Of a stretch of 64,000 nucleotides of DNA, positions 58,989 through 64,000 are shown piece after piece. The notes beneath the pieces are model-generated. The model ran no database searches. It saw only the letters and a list, made by a program, of their open reading frames with translations, and was not told the origin of the DNA. The translations under genes and the position numbers were made by a program. Positions within the stretch are counted from its first letter, which is position 1; each line of letters starts with the position of its first letter. This DNA is from Ulva prolifera (lineage: Eukaryota; Chlorophyta; Ulvophyceae; Ulvales; Ulvaceae), in the NCBI GenBank assembly GCA_023078555.1, contig CM041198.1, forward strand, positions 6,944,924-7,008,923. Direction: 5' to 3'.

Positions 58989-59211
58989 GGTCCCGCCTGA
59001 TACGTTGGGCCTGCCTTTATGCAAGGATCGGGGGGATGTTAGATGCATATGGACAGCTTCGCATGCATGCTGCCACATGAATGCACCTCAACAACGAGCT
59101 CCAGGTCTACTCAATTCAAATGCACAGACCTCAATATAGCCAAACTCATACACGCTCGCCTCTCTGTGTCCGAGTATTGTCATACTGTAACCTTACCTAT
59201 CACAACATACC

Positions 59212-62200
59212 ATGAGCGGCCTACCTAAAGAAATTAGCCAAAGCACAGATGCCATCGAGGAAGGGGGTCTGATAACCGTACTATGGGGTGACCGAGGTGA
59301 AATGAGCTTTCAGATAGGCCACGATTACTCGCATGAGGAGCAAACGCTGATGTTTGAAGCTGCATGCTCTCTGGGGCACGCCTCGCCCGACGACGACGAC
59401 GACACGGAGCTCTTGGGTAAGAAAGCAGCGTACGTCCGGGTCGGCAAGGAGTATCGACTAAAGAAACTCTGGCGGATATTCGAGGACATCAAAGCGCTTC
59501 TGAAAGGGGAGGCAAGGGACATCTTGCGTGACGGGAAGATCCTTGTCGTGAGAGAGAAGGAAGGGGCACAACCCATCGCGACGAGGAAGACTCGCAAGCC
59601 GGGGACAGCCATGCAGAAAGTACGCCAGATATGCAGATGATGTCAGATACTGCGGCAGCGAGATCGACGGTGGCCGTTGTAGTGTCGATTCGATACTGTT
59701 ATGCTCGATGTTACCTTGAACCAGCCAGTCCGCAAGCATGCCGGCAGATGGTCATCGACAGGGAGACGCCCGTGAGATCCTTATGATCTGTGACCTCTGC
59801 AGGAACTGATGAGGTACTTTATGTGGGGAGCTCCCATGGCGTCTGACATCGAGGCCATCGCGAAGTCCGTCAACAAGGCCGCCCTCTCCGCCGAAGGCAA
59901 AGCTGCCTTGGACACGGTTCTCGATATGTTCTCAGAAGAGCAATATTGCGTGGCAACTCGCGAACTCGGTGGCAACATTCTCACCCGACTGGTACGCCCG
60001 ACCTGCGCTGATGCTGAACGATGCATCATGATAACCTTCGCGTCGTGTACGTCAAGAGAACGAACACACGGCGTCAATGCAAAAAACGATATTTACTCTG
60101 CTTATATAAGATAGTTTCGTGTCGAACCCATGGAGCAGTGTTGGGGCCGAATGTTTGTGTGCGCTTGAAGGCCTGAGGAGTATTCGTAGCACGATTATGC
60201 ATGGTAGTAGAGGCTCACCTGAGCGAAACATGATTGATGACTGCAGCGACACGTGCCTACATCCGACAAACCTGAGCTCAGAGGCGTGCGGCGGGCTGCG
60301 AGGGCCGTAGAGGCATTCTACGCCAAGCCCTATGAGGCGGGCGGCCTCCCCGCGGATGTCTTCAAAATGACGGTGAAGCAAGTGAATAACACAAACTCAC
60401 TCGTGCGCACGCTCGCACGCAATAACAAGATTTCTACGATCCAAGATGCAAAGACAAACTGTGACTCCGCCAGAGGCATCATCAAGGCGCGAATTGTAGA
60501 ATTATCCCAGGTACGGATTGGCATAGTTTGATTATCCGGAGGTAACTTTAACCGACCGATCTCTGTATGGGGTGCATGAATCAACTGCGCGTGTGTAGAA
60601 GGTCATGACAACGTCTGATGGGATGCGTGCGCCTAGCATCATGGACTCTCCCGTGGAGGAGCGCGAGGCTACACTCGCGTCACTCCGCAAGGAGGGATAC
60701 TTGACCATGAAAGAGTGGCTGCGACAGGGGCTGGTGCCGGTGCTACCTTTTCAGCTTCCCCCGGATGAATCCATGGCAGCCCAGCGATTACCCGTACGAC
60801 ACCCCCTTGCTACGATGCGTCACGCCAGCCGCAGCGATACGATCGCATGGTTTCGTGATAGTGGCGATCGCTACCGTCATGATCATCTTAGTCTGCCAAC
60901 CGATGTCGGATCCGCTTGTCACACTGAATGATTAATCCCTTGCATAGCAACGCTGATCGCGACCAGCGGATGGGAAGCCCAGTTAGCTCGTTGCAGTGAC
61001 GGAGCCATGAACATTTAGACAAGAAATGGCATCACGAAAGACTAATTTGCTCCTTGCAGTCAAGCAACTGCAGCAGTCAAGGCACCACAGCCGCTCAGCG
61101 CAAAGCAGGGAAGCGGAAGTCCAGACAGATGGGCAGCCTACCCAGTCTTAGTGAGGACGAGGCTGATGACCATCAAGCAGTGAGCCAAGATGACGACGGC
61201 ATTGGGACAGATCGTGACGGCGAGGTACGATGCCATGCTGGGCCTACGTGCACTGATTCACATTCGATGGCTCGCACCCTCGCAGCGCACACACAGTCAC
61301 TTGCCTGCATTTGACGCCCGAGTGTATGTCCAACAGCCGGGGTTTTAAGCCCCTCACGCAGGCTTGGCGAGGCAGGAAGCTGCTGCTCAAACATAATCAT
61401 GTGCTTGGATTGCCACAGAAACTTGATGTGTAGGATGATGATGTTCTGGTCGGATTGAGGATGAAGGATGTCGTAGCGCTGAAGAGACATCACGACCATA
61501 ACACAACTCGTAGAGCTGAAGGCTCAGGATCACAGCAAGATGACGAAACGGCCGGGGACGAGAATGTACCTATCAACATGCAGAATCTGGACCCCCCAGG
61601 TGAGCGTGGTGTCAGTGACCAGCATTCGCATCCTGATCAAGCGCTAGACGCCCGGCAGCAAGCATTGGCCAGGTTAGGGGTTGATGTGGTGCCTTCAAAG
61701 CCTGCTCCTCTAACAGGCGAGGATGATCTGCCAGACGTTCACAAACCCGTCCGGCAAAGCCGTCGCAACAAGTCCCAACAGCCCCGCACAACAAAGCCAC
61801 ACAAGAAGGCCAAGACAACATCAAATCAGGATGTGGGGTCAGCTGCCGGCGAATCCTCTCAGCCGAAGTCGGGAACTGTTGCAGATATCCTAGAAGGTTC
61901 TCTCCACAAAGACGCAATCAAGATGGCTGGTGCGTATCCCTAGCACGTGTACTTGATAACTCTTGGCTGACCCTCAGAATAGTTGGTGTGCATTACCATT
62001 TATTGTGGGCGATATCGCCCTCTCCAAATTGAATAGAAGGGAGGCTGTGTTCCCCGCTCCATCTGCTGGCAGTTGACATGATGTGATTTGCCAATGTAGG
62101 TGTGACTCTTGATGATCGGGTTGTCTCGGGCATAGACGATGCAGCTTTTGTCAAGGAAATGACCATCAAGGCTGGAACAATGAGCGGCAAAAAGCATCAA

Positions 62201-62599
62201 CCTTTGCGAGTAGGAAAGGCTAAAGAGTCACTGACCGAGATGAAGGTAACCCACCCCCGTGCGTTAGGCCCAACATGGCTATTTCAGTCCAATAGCAACG
62301 GGCTATTGAGTGCATACGTTGCATACAGCTTGCCTGACAGCATTGCCAGATGACCTAGGTCTCTGCTTGTGTCTACCTGTAGGCGTATCACTAGTACCGC
62401 TCCATACGTATGCCATGATTCCACTTGACAACGCGGTAGACGTGTGCAGAATCTACTCATTGAGTACATTGATGATCAAGCACTCCTGGCAAGACTCAAG
62501 GCCGCAGATCCGCGTGATGATGATGCGGTTGCACGGAAGGAAGGCGCTCTGGAGCGGCTGCTCTCCGCCATTGCCAACTTCTGTGACATTCCGGTGTGA
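59212..62599 (+). CDS. CACTA-2 second gene, 670-residue unrecognised protein (8 exons)
   Basis: Exons 59212-59619, 59803-59991, 60247-60510, 60599-60793, 61060-61224, 61434-61929, 62100-62245 and 62450-62599 join with GT-AG introns; all junctions are phase 0 except the one after exon 6. The frame is open for 670 residues from an ATG to TGA. The protein has an acidic run (SPDDDDDTELL), an Ala-rich helical segment (AIAKSVNKAALSAEGKAALD), two basic clusters of nuclear-signal type (RKAGKRKSRQ and KPHKKAKTT), and a helical C-terminus (ALERLLSAIANFCDIPV). I recognise no family and see no similarity to the second gene of CACTA-1. By position it may bind the GTCCTTA subterminal repeats; that is inference. 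Confidence 0.65.
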
Positions 62600-63217
62600 G
62601 AGCTAGCTTTCACGTTGACTGGCGTGATTGTCAAGTTTGTAGATCTACATAATGTTGTTAATCGAAGGCTCATTCGGTTTGTCTTCCTCTCATCTAGGGG
62701 GGTTTGGTTTTATAGTTAGCCTCCGATTAGTTGCAATGTAATGGTGTGTAGACCACGGCAGCTAGCTCAACTGTGAGTAGTGCATGTAGACCAATGGACC
62801 ATGGGTAACGATGAATGATTGCAGTTCCATTTGTAGTACCACTATATCCACACATTCAGGGCACTAGATCGGCCTAATGACTGCTCTCAATATGGGCTCA
62901 ACCGTGGCACAGCCGTCGGGCCGGGAATATGTTGTATCCACCTTGTCCCAAAGTGGGCCTTACGGTATCTCCTTCTCAGCAGTATACTGTCCCTATGGTG
63001 TCCCGCCGTTCGTCCTAACGGTGTCCTATCGTTCGGGAACGTATTAGGTTAGGATGTCCTTACTGTAAGGAAGAATCCTTCGTGTCTTATAGTGTCCTTA
63101 TGATGTCATTAAGTAAGGACAGGCGGCTGCCCCCAATCCTCATTCGGGCCTTATTCTCGCCTTATACTGTCCCTACGCCCTATATAAGGACAGTATAATG
63201 ACGCAATAAGGCCGGGG
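62600..63217. other. CACTA-2 right subterminal region
   Basis: No gene. A TGTAA poly(A)-like signal lies about 140 bp after the stop of the second gene (near 62738). From about 62990 onward the sequence is dense in GTCC/GTCCTTA motifs. Confidence 0.55.
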
Positions 63218-63242
63218 TAAGGACAACTCAGTGCTGGTAGTG
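63218..63242 (-). repeat. CACTA-2 right terminal inverted repeat
   Basis: Begins TAAGGAC and ends GCTGGTAGTG; the exact reverse complement of the left end, followed by the AGT target duplication. Confidence 0.97.
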
Positions 63243-63400
63243 AGTGTGGCCGTGTTGGATCGGCAGCGCCCTCGTTTGTCTGTGCACGTCTTTTTCAAGC
63301 AGCTGCGATGACCCATCGACATCATGCGAATGTCCATGTGTTCGAGGTGTGAGCCGTTCGCTGTTCCAATGCTGTGGTCTTCCTCGCACCTGGGTCACCG

Positions 63401-63924
63401 GTTGCAAAGCTCTGGTGGACGTTTTCTTGCCTGCTGACTGTTTGCGTCGGCAATATCGAATCTGCGTTGGCCTAAAGCAAGTGTTGCGCTGACGACACGA
63501 TCCAGCAGCCCCGTTCCGATTGTGAAAAGATTCGCGCACGTGTCTGTGCCGCAAGCGCGCCAATGCATTGCGATGGTGCACTCACATGTGGCATAGTCGC
63601 ATGTGAGGACTCACTGAGGAGTCCACCAGAATCGGATCATGGTGGATACCTACACAGCCATGAAGCATGCCAATTAGATTTGCACCCCATGTTCAGATCA
63701 TCACAGACTGCATGCAAACCCACTGCAAAAGACATTGCACTCTAGAGTAGCTAATTAGATAATATCTGAGTTCATTAATACCACTGCCGTGGGAAGCTCC
63801 ATCACAGAGCTCCTTCTTCAACATCCATTATTAGAATTATTAATGTTAGAATTAGAATTACTCCATTACTAATAGTATGGAGCTCCAGCGTGGAGCTCTA
63901 TCTTCAAACATCTGAGCTGTGCAG
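63401..63924 (-). repeat. 524-bp repeat, inverted arm
   Basis: Reverse complement of 17788-18311 with about 97% identity by eye. It lies about 160 bp beyond the right end of CACTA-2. The pair faces each other across about 45 kb. Confidence 0.9.
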
Positions 63925-64000
63925 GTACATTCCTGTCACGCCTTCGTAGTTGCCCAAGGTGCTCACAGCCACTGCATGGCAACGCGTGAGGGGGCACCCC

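Larger units (their letters stand above)
50941..63242 (+). mobile_element. CACTA DNA transposon CACTA-2 (12,302 bp)
   Basis: Complete CACTA element unrelated in its ends to CACTA-1. It starts CACTACCAGCACTGAGTTGT and ends with the exact inverse, 25 bp perfect (50941-50965, 63218-63242). The 3-bp target duplication AGT lies at 50938-50940 and 63243-63245. Both subterminal regions are packed with GTCCTTA/TAAGGAC motifs. It encodes a Tnp2-type transposase (52692-57487) and a second multi-exon gene (59212-62599), both on the plus strand, with a 344-bp tandem array between. It lies beyond the end of module copy 2, and no empty site is present in the window. Confidence 0.95.

Noticed and set aside
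1-64000. Bacterial features, CRISPR arrays, rRNA genes or phage genes
   Set aside because: None seen: no direct-repeat/spacer arrays of CRISPR type, no rRNA-like sequence, and all recognisable genes are intron-containing eukaryotic types. The tandem arrays at 38441 and 57601 have no variable spacers.

Overview
This is eukaryotic nuclear DNA, most likely from a green alga or a related protist. The recognisable genes are split by GT-AG introns of roughly 60-370 bp, there are no operons or bacterial-type signals, and most of the window is repeated or transposon DNA. The recurring 3' end of the LINE family here carries TGTAA, the poly(A) signal of chlorophytes. The species cannot be named from the sequence alone.

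Layout. A module of about 16 kb is present twice in tandem: copy 1 about 965-17335, copy 2 about 18312-50420. An older, diverged fragment of the module end fills 1-964. Each copy carries a pair of related P-loop GTPase genes of the AIG1/IAN type, A (4343-6181; 22848-24699) and B (9777-11706; 28902-30831). I model each as four exons: a short basic exon, a Cys-rich exon, a G-domain exon, and a coiled-coil plus hydrophobic exon. The rest of the module has no gene I recognise. From about 6.4 to 17.3 kb the copies are almost identical, including gene B. Around gene A they differ by a few percent, mostly at amino-acid-changing positions.

Comparing the copies shows insertions as filled and empty sites. 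Copy 2 alone holds a 763-bp inverted-repeat element (19940-20702), a 447-bp insertion carrying a LINE 3' end (21921-22367), a 5'-truncated LINE with a 13-bp target duplication (26096-26706), and a 14-kb CACTA transposon (CACTA-1, 32065-46100). CACTA-1 has 18-bp perfect terminal inverted repeats and a GCT target duplication, and its empty site is at 13024-13026. A second, unrelated CACTA element (CACTA-2, 50941-63242) has 25-bp perfect termini and an AGT target duplication.

Each CACTA element encodes a Tnp2-type DDE transposase and a second, unrecognised multi-exon protein, with a tandem-repeat array between the two genes (174-bp unit in CACTA-1, 344-bp unit in CACTA-2). The CACTA-1 transposase reads through nine exons without a stop. 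The CACTA-2 transposase reads through eight exons except for one in-frame TAG inside a zinc-binding motif. The CACTA-2 partner gene has eight phase-compatible exons encoding 670 residues. A 293-bp tRNA-like, SINE-like insertion sits in one 344-bp repeat. A 524-bp repeat lies in inverted orientation at 17788-18311 and 63401-63924.
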